From Rhodococcus sp. B50 (GTDB taxonomy: Bacteria > Actinomycetota > Actinomycetes > Mycobacteriales > Mycobacteriaceae): a DNA stretch of 64,000 bases. The stretch is taken from positions 1,178,001 through 1,242,000 of the forward strand of contig NZ_WPAG02000002.1 in NCBI RefSeq assembly GCF_013602415.1. The letters are read 5' to 3'. The translations under genes and the position numbers were made by a program. The notes below the pieces were generated by a model. The model worked only from the letters and a program-made list of their open reading frames with translations, made no database searches and was not told the origin of the DNA. Of the stretch, positions 17,726 through 26,140 are shown piece by piece (the first letter of the stretch is position 1; each line of letters begins with the position of its first letter).

Positions 17726-18862
17726 ATGACGAGGCTTCGGGTATCCAGACTCATCGTCGGCGCCGCGACCGTGGTCGGACTGCTGCTGGGCACGAGCACC
17801 GCGGCAGCGGCGCCGGCGCCCGGCGCGCGGGTGACCGCGTCGCCGGACGGTTTCGCACTCGACGGTCGCGCCTGGTGGCCCACCGGGTTCAACGCCTATC
17901 AGCTCGCCACCGACTGGTCGGTGAACTGGGGATGCGGAGCGATGGTCGACCTCGACGCCTACTTCGGTGCGCTGCCCCCGAATTCACTCACGCGGTTCAA
18001 CCTGTTCCAGGCACTGGCCGTCAACCGGTTCACCGGGCAACTCGATTTCGGACCGATGGATGCGGTCTTCGCGGCGGCCGAAGCGCACGACCAGATGCTG
18101 CTGCCGGTCCTGGCACCTCAGGACGGTGCGTGCGAGGACGAGGTCTTCAAGGGCCGGCAGTGGTACGTCGACGGGTGGACCGAATTCACCCCGGGTCACG
18201 AGCGGGCGGTGATGAGTTACCGGGACTGGATGCACACCGCCGTCGCCCGCTACCGGAACTCCCCCTCCCTCGCGGCGTGGGAGCTCGTCGGCGAACCGGA
18301 GACGAGCACCTGCACCGACGCCGCGTGCTACTGGTGGACCCGGTCGTGCGAGCCCGGCGCCGCCCAGGTGCTACGCGACTTCTTCGACACCGCCGGAGCC
18401 GAACTGCGCGCCATCGACCCCCGCACCCTGATCACAGCCGGTTACACCGGGGGCGGCCAGTGCGGAACCCAGGGTGACGAATATCAGTTCGTCAGTGCTT
18501 CACCGTATGTCGATGCCGTGCAGTACCACGACTACGGTGCCGACGGCGTTCCGTTGCCCGGTGATCAGTGGAACGGTCTCGCCCGTCGCGTCGTGCAGGC
18601 CGCGGCCGTCGGGAAACCGTTGCTCGTGGCGGAGATCGGCGAACTCGCCGGATCCTGCGGATCGGTCGTCGACCGCGCCGAGCACATCACCGCGAAGATC
18701 GAAGGTCAACGTGCCGCCGGTACCGCGGGTGCGCTGCTATGGGCGTTCGTGCCCGACCCGCGAGCGTCCGACTGCACCTTCGACATCGGATTCGACGACC
18801 CCCTGTGGGAGGTGGTCGAGGACTTCGGCCGTCTGGAGCGTGCCGGCGCTCCGGGCCTCTAG
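17726..18862 (+). CDS. Secreted glycoside hydrolase, GH5-like (cellulase/mannanase superfamily)
   Basis: This 378-residue protein has a signal peptide (TRLRVSRLIVGAATVVGLLL, then ALA-type region TAAAAPAPGA) and a TIM-barrel glycosidase domain. It starts FALDGRAWWPTGFNAYQL, as in GH5 mannanases. The acid/base strand reads AAWELVGEPETS and the nucleophile strand LLVAEIGE. In clan GH-A the residue before the acid/base Glu is normally Asn; here it is Gly, so activity may be altered. Several Cys (WGCGAM, DGACED, STCTDAACYW, RSCEPG) suggest disulfides outside the cytoplasm. It is not part of the Wadjet operon (77-bp gap, unrelated role). Confidence 0.75.
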   Translation: MTRLRVSRLIVGAATVVGLLLGTSTAAAAPAPGARVTASPDGFALDGRAWWPTGFNAYQLATDWSVNWGCGAMVDLDAYFGALPPNSLTRFNLFQALAVNRFTGQLDFGPMDAVFAAAEAHDQMLLPVLAPQDGACEDEVFKGRQWYVDGWTEFTPGHERAVMSYRDWMHTAVARYRNSPSLAAWELVGEPETSTCTDAACYWWTRSCEPGAAQVLRDFFDTAGAELRAIDPRTLITAGYTGGGQCGTQGDEYQFVSASPYVDAVQYHDYGADGVPLPGDQWNGLARRVVQAAAVGKPLLVAEIGELAGSCGSVVDRAEHITAKIEGQRAAGTAGALLWAFVPDPRASDCTFDIGFDDPLWEVVEDFGRLERAGAPGL

Positions 18863-19065
18863 GTCGACCGATGCCCGGCGCAGGTGCCGTCCTCGTACGT
18901 CGACGGTGAAACCCAGGTCGACATCGCACGCGGCCTGCCCGCCGCGGATTGCCCACTCTCGGTCGGGATGTTCCGGACGATGACCGTGACGTGGTCGGCG
19001 TCGATGATGCCGGTCTCGACGTCGCGGTCGTGGCGGGTGCGAATCTCGATGAGCGTGCTGGGCAT
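18859..19065 (-). pseudogene. Tautomerase-family remnant with internal deletion and frameshift
   Basis: The reading frame opens MPSTLIEIRTRHDRDVETG, the Pro-1 start of 4-oxalocrotonate-tautomerase-like proteins. It then jumps directly to the C-terminal part of the same family (DHVTVIVRNIPTES), omitting an estimated 60-80 residues. After that a one-base shift moves the rest (WAIRGGQAACDVDLGFTVDV) into another frame. The protein is therefore most likely non-functional. Its last bases touch the stop of the glycosidase gene on the other strand. The assignment rests on recalled family sequence and should be confirmed by alignment. Confidence 0.55.
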
Positions 19066-19115
19066 CCGGCACTTCTACCGGTCGAAGGACCCCGGCGCAA
19101 TGAGCGGAGGAGAGT

Positions 19116-20519
19116 TCATCCGCGGGTGGCGAGGAAACTCTTCCGCCTCTCGTTGGGGATCGCCGCCGGCGCGCCGTCGGTTTTCCGGTGCCGTCGAAGG
19201 TGGCCCGCGCACACCCGTCCCATGAGCGCAGGATGGAACAGATAGCTCGGCGGATCCATCAGGCTGCTGACCCTGAGGAATCGGTCGACGACCACGGGAT
19301 CGTTCTCGGCGGCCGCCAGGACCCGCGCCACGTACGCGTTGCCGAGCCGGATCTGCACGCTGCGGGGGCCTTCGACCTCCGGCAGCGCCAGGTCGGAGCC
19401 GATCGCGAGCTGCCACGCAGCGCCGATCGGTTTCTTCGCGGCCCGGAAGAACCTTCGGGACAGCTCGTCCTCGCCGCGCCGTAGGCAGTCCCGCAGCGAC
19501 ATCGCTTCGACGGCGGCGACCGTCATGCCCTGACCGTAGATCGGGTTGAAGCTGCAGATCGCGTCGCCGAAGACCAGCAGTCCGTCCGGGAAGCGGCGCA
19601 TTCGCTCGTAGTGCCGCCACTGGCTGGACGGGAACTTGTGCTGTGCCACCTCGCCGAGGGCTTCGGCGGTACGGAGCGCGGCCACCACGTGGTCGGGTGC
19701 GTACGCCTCCACGGCGGAGATCATGCCGTCCAGGCTCGGTGGCGGTTCACGACCGGCCATCGCGGCGACCGTGAACAGCCATGTGTCGTTCTCGTAGCCG
19801 AACAGCGCCATGCCCGCCGGGCGTCCCGGCACGGCACCGATCAACACCATCTTCTCCATCGGTGTGCCGGGCGCGAGTCGCAGCAGCTGGCTGCGGTACA
19901 CGACGTGGACGACGACGTGCTCCTCGACCGGTCGCCCGTAGCCGAGTTTCTCCAGACCCGCCGGAGTGCGGGCTCCACGTCCCATCGCGTCGACCACCAG
20001 ATCCGCCGTCAGGGTCCGAACACCCTCGCGGCTGCCCACCTGCACTCCGGTGACCCGGCGGCGGTCGGGTGTCGTCGTCAGGTCGCCGACGTTGTGTCCG
20101 TCGAGGAGAGTGATGTTCGGGATCGCGCGCACGCGTCGCCGGACCTGATGTTCGAGCAGCGGCCTGCTCGGCACGTAGGTGGCTCGGCGGTCGCGGAAGT
20201 AACCCGACGGCGCCAGCCGGTGCCCACCCAGGACGAAGTGCATCTCCGACAGGTTGCCGTCGGCGATCACCGGTGCACCGTCGGCGATCAGTTCGTCGAG
20301 GATCCCCGGGAACAACTCGTCCATGGTCCGGGCGCCGCGGGCGAGAAGCCCGTGTCCGTGCCGCCCCTGCGGTACCCCGTGTCGATTCTCCGCACCGGTC
20401 GGGAGAACGTCGCGTTCGACGACCGTCACCGCGTCGTAGGACTCGGCCAGTGCGCGGGCCGCGAGCAGACCACCGACGCTCGCGCCCAGAACGATTGCAT
20501 GGTCACCGATCTTGTCCAT
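19116..20519 (-). CDS. FAD-dependent oxidoreductase (aromatic-hydroxylase/epoxidase-like)
   Basis: This 467-residue flavoprotein binds FAD through an N-terminal Rossmann motif (HAIVLGASVGGLLAARALAE) and the conserved second flavin motif LVFGDAICSFNPIYGQGMTVA near residue 300. A central DxG-like segment, ADLVVDAMGRGARTP, matches the DG-type motif of class A monooxygenases. It would use NAD(P)H and oxygen on an unknown lipophilic substrate. The start is ATG 20519 with GGAG ten bases upstream; the frame to 20555 is possible but less supported. It is divergent from the PPOX gene. Confidence 0.8.
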   Translation of the reverse strand: MDKIGDHAIVLGASVGGLLAARALAESYDAVTVVERDVLPTGAENRHGVPQGRHGHGLLARGARTMDELFPGILDELIADGAPVIADGNLSEMHFVLGGHRLAPSGYFRDRRATYVPSRPLLEHQVRRRVRAIPNITLLDGHNVGDLTTTPDRRRVTGVQVGSREGVRTLTADLVVDAMGRGARTPAGLEKLGYGRPVEEHVVVHVVYRSQLLRLAPGTPMEKMVLIGAVPGRPAGMALFGYENDTWLFTVAAMAGREPPPSLDGMISAVEAYAPDHVVAALRTAEALGEVAQHKFPSSQWRHYERMRRFPDGLLVFGDAICSFNPIYGQGMTVAAVEAMSLRDCLRRGEDELSRRFFRAAKKPIGAAWQLAIGSDLALPEVEGPRSVQIRLGNAYVARVLAAAENDPVVVDRFLRVSSLMDPPSYLFHPALMGRVCAGHLRRHRKTDGAPAAIPNERRKSFLATRG

Positions 20520-20668
20520 CTCGTCATCTCCGTCGGCCGATCGACTGTCGCGCACTTACGTGCCTGTACACGAAGTCTGAGGTGGCGATCGTCGACGGTC
20601 GCGAGTAGCGCACTACTCGATTCGGAATCCGGTTGCCCGGCTGCGGCGCCCCTGCTTCGATCGGTGCC

Positions 20669-21301
20669 ATGAGCGACCGCACGCGCCTGACCCGCAAACC
20701 CGAACGCGGCACCGACGATCCCGCGGTGCTGCACCGCCTCCTCGACGAGGCCCGCATCGCGCACGTGGGATTCGTGCGCGACGGATCGCCCGTGGTGCTG
20801 CCGATGGCGATGGGCCGCGACGGAGACCGGGTGCTGTTGCACGGCTCCACGGGCGCCGGGATGTTCCTCGCCGCTCGTGCCGGAATCGAGGTGTCCGTCG
20901 CGGTGACGCACCTCGACGGACTCGTGTTCGCCCGGTCGGCCTTCGACCACAGCATGAACTACCGCAGTGCCGTGCTGTTCGGAGTGGCCACCCCGGTCGC
21001 CGCGGACGAGAAGGAACGGGCATTGAGGATGGTGACCGAGCATCTGATACCGGGACGCTGGGACGAGGTCCGGTCGCCGACCTCGAAGGAATTGGCTGCA
21101 ACCACCGTCCTGCAGGTGCCGCTCACCGAGGTGAGCGTGAAGGTCCGGGCGGCCGGTCCGGGTGAGGATGCCGGGGACGGTGAGGATCACTCCGTGTGGG
21201 TGGGAGTGGTGCCCCTGCGTACCGTTGCCGACGATCCGATCCCGTCACCGATCACCGGTTCCGCGAGCGCACTACCACGCTCCGTGCGCGCACTCCTGTG
21301 A
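20669..21301 (+). CDS. Pyridoxamine 5'-phosphate oxidase family (NimA-like flavin-binding) protein
   Basis: This 210-residue protein has the split-barrel flavin-binding fold: LHRLLDEARIAHVGFVRDGSPVVLPMAMGRDGDRVLLHGSTGAGMFLA, then YRSAVLFGVATPVAADEKERALRMVTEHLIPGRWDEVR and VPLTEVSVKVRAAGP. It fits the NimA-like or uncharacterised FMN/F420-binding branch. Translation starts at ATG 20669; an upstream in-frame start at 20633 is less likely. Its role may be flavin-dependent reduction or heme/flavin storage. It is divergently placed from the FAD oxidoreductase. Confidence 0.8.
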   Translation: MSDRTRLTRKPERGTDDPAVLHRLLDEARIAHVGFVRDGSPVVLPMAMGRDGDRVLLHGSTGAGMFLAARAGIEVSVAVTHLDGLVFARSAFDHSMNYRSAVLFGVATPVAADEKERALRMVTEHLIPGRWDEVRSPTSKELAATTVLQVPLTEVSVKVRAAGPGEDAGDGEDHSVWVGVVPLRTVADDPIPSPITGSASALPRSVRALL

Positions 21302-21394
21302 TCTCGCCCGGAGTGTCCGCCGTGTCCACCCCCGATTCCTGCATCGATGATGAAAGGATGCCCGCGTCGGGGGAACAGATCGGAGTCGCCGCGA

Positions 21395-21712
21395 GTGCCA
21401 TCAACGTCCGTGTCCGTGAAGGCCGCACGCAAGCGGCTCGGTGAGCTGGTCCGAGAGGTCAACGACGACACTGTCGCCGTCGAGATCGTCGGCAAACGTG
21501 GCACGGGCGTCCTGATCTCCAAGGCCCGCTACGCGGCGCTGCAGGAGGCGACCTTCCTGCTGCGCTCCCCCGAACTGATGGACAGCCTCCGCCGCGAGAT
21601 GCAGCGTTCGCTGGAGGCCGCCGCGTCGACGGACCGACCGCAGCCGCCGCCTGCTCGCCGGCGCACGAAGAACAAGAAGAAGAAGCGCAAGAAACGGCAT
21701 CGAACCCGCTGA
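21395..21712 (+). CDS. Phd/YefM-type antitoxin-like protein with polybasic tail, no toxin partner
   Basis: This 105-residue protein (GTG 21395, with GGAG ten bases upstream) begins PSTSVSVKAARKRLGELVREV, the N-terminal DNA-binding pattern of Phd/YefM antitoxins, and has VAVEIVGKRGTGVLISKARYAALQEATFLLRSPEL. After about residue 80 it ends in a strongly basic tail (RRRTKNKKKKRKKRHRTR) that typical Phd proteins lack. No RelE or Doc toxin gene follows; the next gene is on the other strand 21 bp later. It may act as an orphan DNA-binding protein. The start could also be the ATG at 21347. Confidence 0.65.
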   Translation: MPSTSVSVKAARKRLGELVREVNDDTVAVEIVGKRGTGVLISKARYAALQEATFLLRSPELMDSLRREMQRSLEAAASTDRPQPPPARRRTKNKKKKRKKRHRTR

Positions 21713-21733
21713 CCCTCGAACACCGGACGGTCG

Positions 21734-23311
21734 CTAGCCCGTCGTCCACAACAGTTCCGGGCGGATCGATCCCATCCCGTACATCTGCACGCCGTGAACA
21801 CCGGCACCGAGGACGGCGGCCGGCGCGGTGCGGATGTACCAGACGGCAGGGTTCAGTTCGACGATGCGCTGTTGTGCGGTCTCGTAGGCGGCGCTGCGCG
21901 CGTCGAGGTCCGCGGCTCGTCGTCCTTCATCGATGGCGGCGTTCAGGTCCGGGTCGTCGAGGCCGGTGAAGTTGCCGGTCGAGTCGCCGTGGAAGTTCGA
22001 CCACAGGGCGGTGTCGGGATCGAGGATCGTGGCGGAGGTGATCGCCACATCGAAGTCGTCGGCGTTCAGCCGCGGAAGCGCGGAGGCGAATTCCAGGACC
22101 TCGACCCGGACGTCGACGCCGTCGAATGCGCTCAGCTGCGCCTGCACGGCTTCTGCGACGGCCTTGTTCTCGACGGAGGTGTACGCCAGGAAGGTGAACG
22201 ACACGGGCTTGCCCTCCGCAGCGAGTTCGTCGAACAGCTCCTGTGCTGCCTGCGGGTCGTGCGTCGGGACCTCGATATCGGCGTAGAACGGCGAGGACTC
22301 GTCGAAGAGGGTGCGCGGGAGTTCCGCGCGCCCCGAGAAGACGACGTCGTTCAGCGCGTCGATATCGATGGCGAGCGCGAGTGCGCGTCGTGCTCGCGCG
22401 TCGTCGAAGGGAGCTCGCCGGGTGTTCAGCGCGAGGAACTGGCCGCCACCGGTCGGCTGGACGAGGGTGCGGAGTCCGGCGTCTTCGGCGCGGCCGAGTG
22501 AGGCCCAGCTGCCTTCGACGGCGACCCCGGCCTCCCCCGCGATCACCGCGTTGACCCGCTGGTTCGTGTCGCCGTTGTGGATCAGTTCGATGCCGTCGAG
22601 ATAGGGCGCCGGTTCGTATCCGCTGTTGCGTTCGAGGATGATCCGGTCCTGACGGCGCCATTGGGTCATCGTGAACGGTCCGGCGCCGACGGGCTGCTCG
22701 TCGAACGTTTGCCGGCCACCGGCGAGTGCGGCCGGAGAGGCGATCCAGTTCAGGCCGCTCCACACCACAGCCTGACCGTAGTGCGGGTTGGGCGCTTCGA
22801 GCGTGACGCGCAGTGTGAAGGGGTCGGTGACTTCGAGGGCTTCGATCTGCGATGCCTGGATCAACGACGGCGATCCGGTGGCCGGATCGCGCATCCGGTC
22901 CCAGTTGTACCGGACGGCGTCGGCGTCGTAGACGGTGCCGTCCGTGAAGGTGATGCCCTCGCGCAGTTTCAGTTCGAAGGTGGCCCCACCGTCCACGGTG
23001 TCGAACGACTCCGCGAGCACGGGGCTCAGCTCGGCGGACTCGGGATCGTTGACCAGCAGCGTTCCGTACAGGGCGTTGCCGATGAGGCTGTTCGACACCC
23101 ATGCGTTGACGAGGGTCGCAGGATCGAGCGAGCGCGGCTCCCCGCCCTGGACGATGCGCACCGTCCCGCCCTGGACCGGGTCACCGACCTCCGCGTCTGC
23201 CGTGGCCCCCGCGCCCCCGCCTCCGCAGGCGGTGAGCACCAGGGCCACCGATGCGGCCGCGGCGACCGCCGAAACCGCGCGTCGGGTTCGACGACGTAGA
23301 TGGTGCAGCAT
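21734..23311 (-). CDS. ABC transporter solute-binding lipoprotein, family 5
   Basis: This 525-residue extracytoplasmic protein has a lipoprotein signal (basic LHHLRRRTRRAV, hydrophobic stretch, lipobox LTAC|GGGG) and the SBP-bac-5 fold: GGTVRIVQGGEPRSLDPATL, LREGITFTDGTVYDADAVRYNWDRM, and FDEQPVGAGPFTM. Family members bind peptides, nickel or other solutes. AAGGAG precedes ATG 23309-23311. No permease or ATPase gene is adjacent. It is divergent from an acyl-CoA synthetase, so it may feed that pathway. A paralogue of exactly the same length lies at 56123-57700. Confidence 0.87.
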   Translation of the reverse strand: MLHHLRRRTRRAVSAVAAAASVALVLTACGGGGAGATADAEVGDPVQGGTVRIVQGGEPRSLDPATLVNAWVSNSLIGNALYGTLLVNDPESAELSPVLAESFDTVDGGATFELKLREGITFTDGTVYDADAVRYNWDRMRDPATGSPSLIQASQIEALEVTDPFTLRVTLEAPNPHYGQAVVWSGLNWIASPAALAGGRQTFDEQPVGAGPFTMTQWRRQDRIILERNSGYEPAPYLDGIELIHNGDTNQRVNAVIAGEAGVAVEGSWASLGRAEDAGLRTLVQPTGGGQFLALNTRRAPFDDARARRALALAIDIDALNDVVFSGRAELPRTLFDESSPFYADIEVPTHDPQAAQELFDELAAEGKPVSFTFLAYTSVENKAVAEAVQAQLSAFDGVDVRVEVLEFASALPRLNADDFDVAITSATILDPDTALWSNFHGDSTGNFTGLDDPDLNAAIDEGRRAADLDARSAAYETAQQRIVELNPAVWYIRTAPAAVLGAGVHGVQMYGMGSIRPELLWTTG

Positions 23312-23401
23312 CGGGACTCCTTCACCGGCAGTGCCTGTGGCAGCGGGACTTCGGATGGAACAACGGTTGCGGTCGAAGCCTGGCCACGACCGGATAGAAA
23401 C

Positions 23402-23423
23402 GATACTCTCACACAAGAGAATC
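23402..23423. promoter_or_regulatory. Inverted repeat in the divergent lipoprotein/acyl-CoA synthetase promoter
   Basis: GATACTCT-N6-AGAG-A-ATC forms an inverted repeat (arms GATaCTCT and AGAGaATC), 39 bases before the acyl-CoA synthetase start. It is a candidate operator controlling both divergent genes. Confidence 0.35.
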
Positions 23424-23461
23424 ATCTTCTTGTCATGCAGAGTGAATTTCTGGAGGTTCCC

Positions 23462-25051
23462 ATGACGGCATCGGCCACCGACCCGCGCCGGCTCGAGCTC
23501 ACCCCGGCCGCCCACGCTCGGCGCACGCCCGACGCACCGGCGATCGTCATGGGACGGGGCGAGAAGGTCACCTATCGAGAGCTCGACGACCGATCCGCAC
23601 GACTCGCGACCTACCTGCGGGTGCACGGTCTGAACGTCGGCGATCACGTCGCGATCCTCATGGAGAACTCCCGCGCGTTCCTCGAAGTCGCCTGGGCGGC
23701 CCAGCGCTCGGGCCTGTACTACACCGCGATCAACCGGCACCTACGCCCATCGGAAGTCCAGTACATCCTCGACGATTCCGGCGCGGCGGCACTGATCACC
23801 GCCGCATCGATGGCCGAGGTCGTCGACGGACTGGATCTGTCGACCGTCGGCATCCAGGTGTGCACCGACGGTGCCCTACCCGGCTTCGACGACTACGCCG
23901 CAATCCTCGCCGGCCACGAACCGCTACCGCTCGACGAGTCCGTCGAGGGCCGAGAGATGCTGTACTCCTCGGGAACCACCGGGCGCCCGAAGGGAGTCCG
24001 CAAACCCCTGCCGGCCGCACCGTTCGGCGACCCCACCGCACCCCCGGTCCTGATCGCGCAGGGCGTCGCGACTCGGGGCATCGGACCGGGAAGCGTCTAC
24101 CTGTCCCCCGCCCCGCTGTATCACGGCTCTCCCCTGGTGTTCTGCATGTCGGCGCAGCGCCTCGGCGCGACCGTCGTCGTGATGGAACGGTTCGATCCGC
24201 TCCACTGCCTCGCACTGATCGAACGTCATCGCGTGACCTACGCACAGTTCGTGCCGACCATGTTCGTGCGCATGCTCAAACTCTCCGACGACGAGCGGGC
24301 GCGCTACGACCTGTCGTCGCTGCAGGAGGTCACGCACGGCGCGGCACCGTGCCCGGTCTCGGTGAAACACAGGATGATCGAGTGGCTGGGCCCGATCGTC
24401 CACGAATACTATTCGGGCACCGAGGATGTCGGCGCGAGCCAGATCTCGGCCACGGAATGGCTCGCGCATCCCGGCTCCGTCGGCCGCCCCATGCAGGAGT
24501 GCCACATCGTCGGCGAGGACGGCGAAGAACTACCGCCCGGCGAGATCGGGGTCGTATACTTCGCCGGCGGTCGCCCCTTCGAATACCACAACGATCCGGA
24601 GAAGACCGCCGGTGTCACCCACCCGAACGGCTGGCGCACGCTCGGCGACGTGGGATATCTGGACGACGACGGCTATCTCTACCTCACCGACCGACAGGCG
24701 CTGATGATCATCTCGGGCGGCGTGAACATCTACCCGCAGGAGGCCGAGAACGTGCTCATCGGGCATCGCGCGATCCTCGACGTCGCCGTCATCGGCGTCC
24801 CCGACGAGGATATGGGCGAGGCGGTGAAGGCGGTCGTCCAGCTCGTCGATCCCGACACCGCCACCGACGCACTCGCCGACGAGTTGCTCGCCTACTGCCG
24901 CCGCGAACTCGCCACCTACAAGTGCCCGACCAGCGTCGACTTCGTCCGCGAGCTGCCGCGCGACCCGAACGGCAAGATGTACAAACGACACATCCGTGAG
25001 CAGTACTGGGAGAACCACACCGCGACCCGCACCCGACTCGTCCAGGGTTGA
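23462..25051 (+). CDS. Acyl-CoA synthetase (AMP-forming, ANL superfamily)
   Basis: This 529-residue enzyme activates a carboxylic acid to its CoA thioester via an acyl-adenylate. The ATP-binding P-loop YSSGTTGRPKGVRK, the A5 motif YYSGTED, the A7 aspartate motif WRTLGDVGYLDDDGYLYLTDR and the C-terminal lysine in PRDPNGKMYKR are all present. The start is ATG 23462 with GGAGG upstream. Divergence from a solute-binding lipoprotein and the following SDR, monooxygenase and second synthetase suggest entry of an imported acid into a degradation pathway. Chain length and ring preference cannot be read from the sequence. Confidence 0.9.
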   Translation: MTASATDPRRLELTPAAHARRTPDAPAIVMGRGEKVTYRELDDRSARLATYLRVHGLNVGDHVAILMENSRAFLEVAWAAQRSGLYYTAINRHLRPSEVQYILDDSGAAALITAASMAEVVDGLDLSTVGIQVCTDGALPGFDDYAAILAGHEPLPLDESVEGREMLYSSGTTGRPKGVRKPLPAAPFGDPTAPPVLIAQGVATRGIGPGSVYLSPAPLYHGSPLVFCMSAQRLGATVVVMERFDPLHCLALIERHRVTYAQFVPTMFVRMLKLSDDERARYDLSSLQEVTHGAAPCPVSVKHRMIEWLGPIVHEYYSGTEDVGASQISATEWLAHPGSVGRPMQECHIVGEDGEELPPGEIGVVYFAGGRPFEYHNDPEKTAGVTHPNGWRTLGDVGYLDDDGYLYLTDRQALMIISGGVNIYPQEAENVLIGHRAILDVAVIGVPDEDMGEAVKAVVQLVDPDTATDALADELLAYCRRELATYKCPTSVDFVRELPRDPNGKMYKRHIREQYWENHTATRTRLVQG

Positions 25052-25062
25052 CCGAGACCGGC

Positions 25063-25111
25063 GTTGTGTGCGACATCCACGAGGCGGTTTCAGGTGGAAA
25101 TCGCACACAAC
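25063..25111. terminator. Long hairpin after the acyl-CoA synthetase
   Basis: GTTGTGTGCGA (25063-25073) pairs with TCGCACACAAC (25101-25111), with an inner TCCAC/GTGGA stem. It follows the synthetase stop by 11 bases. Similar TGTGCG-type hairpins occur at 39562-39601 and 44639-44686. It probably ends or attenuates transcription before the SDR at 25269. Confidence 0.5.
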
Positions 25112-25268
25112 ACCGACCTCGACCCGTCGGACAGGCGCACTCTCGTTGTTCCGCTCTCCAATCGTCGTCACAGTTCTCTCACCATCGGGCTCCCCACGTT
25201 CGTAGCGTCTGGCAGCACAGGACTCGGTCCTGTTCCTCCCCGGCTCCACGGACAGAAACGAGAGAACG

Positions 25269-26021
25269 ATGTCGTTGAACGGAAAGATCGCAATCGTCAC
25301 CGGTGCCGCGCAGGGCATCGGCGAGGCCACCGCCAAGCGGCTCGCCTCGGAAGGCGCCACCGTCGTCACCGCGGACATCCAGGACTCGACGCGCACGGTC
25401 GACACGATCCTGGAACTCGGCGGCAAGGCCGAAGCCCACCACCTCGATGTGCGGATCAAGGACAACTGGACGGAGGTCGTCCGGGAGGTCGTCGAGCGCC
25501 ATGGCCGCGTCGACCTGCTGGCCAACGTCGCGGGCGTGGTCAACATGCTCAGCGAGGACAGCGTCGTCGGGCTCACCGAAGAGGCGTGGGACCACGTCGT
25601 CGGCACCGACCTCAAGGGCGTCTGGCTCGGCATGCAGGCCGTGATCCCCGGCATGATCGAGCGCGGCGGCGGACGGATCGTGAACATCGCGTCCATGGCG
25701 GCGCTGCGCGGCCTGCCCAATCTGGCGTCCTATTCCGCCGCGAAGGGCGGGGTGGTGTCTCTGACCAAGCAGGCGGCCTTCGAGTACGGCGAGAAGAACA
25801 TCCTCATCAATGCGATCTGCCCCGGCACGATCGACACCCCGATCCTCGCCGACATCACCGACGAGATGCGGCAGGCCAACGCGAATGCCCATATCGTGCG
25901 ACGTCTCGGCGAGCCCGCGGAGATCGCATCGATGGTCGCTTATCTCATGCGTGAGGGCAGTTTCCTCACCGGCGAGATCTACCCCGTCGACGGTGGATGG
26001 GCGGCCAAGGGCAACTTCTGA
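25269..26021 (+). CDS. Short-chain dehydrogenase/reductase
   Basis: This 250-residue classical SDR has TGAAQGIGEA for cofactor binding, ANVAG, the catalytic Ser in IVNIASMAALRG and YSAAK for Tyr/Lys, with CPGTIDTPIL and the C-terminal GEIYPVDGGW. The acidic AD after strand 2 (VVTADIQD) favours NAD(H). AACGAGAG precedes the ATG. It probably oxidises an alcohol intermediate to a ketone, which would be a substrate for the monooxygenase in the next gene. Confidence 0.9.
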   Translation: MSLNGKIAIVTGAAQGIGEATAKRLASEGATVVTADIQDSTRTVDTILELGGKAEAHHLDVRIKDNWTEVVREVVERHGRVDLLANVAGVVNMLSEDSVVGLTEEAWDHVVGTDLKGVWLGMQAVIPGMIERGGGRIVNIASMAALRGLPNLASYSAAKGGVVSLTKQAAFEYGEKNILINAICPGTIDTPILADITDEMRQANANAHIVRRLGEPAEIASMVAYLMREGSFLTGEIYPVDGGWAAKGNF

Positions 26022-26140
26022 TCCTTTGGATCCGCCCACAAAGGCCGCGGCACGGATCGCTTCACCGCCGAGCATCGGGGAGGCATCGTGTGATCCACGA
26101 CATACCCGAAGCCCGCCGACGAAGCTCGAGGAGATGCGCC

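Noticed and set aside
25063..25111. Fifth copy of the island regulon palindrome
   Set aside because: It begins GTTGTG, but the right half is TCGCACACAAC at a distance of 27 bases rather than CYACAAC after four, so it is a hairpin and not the 18-bp operator.
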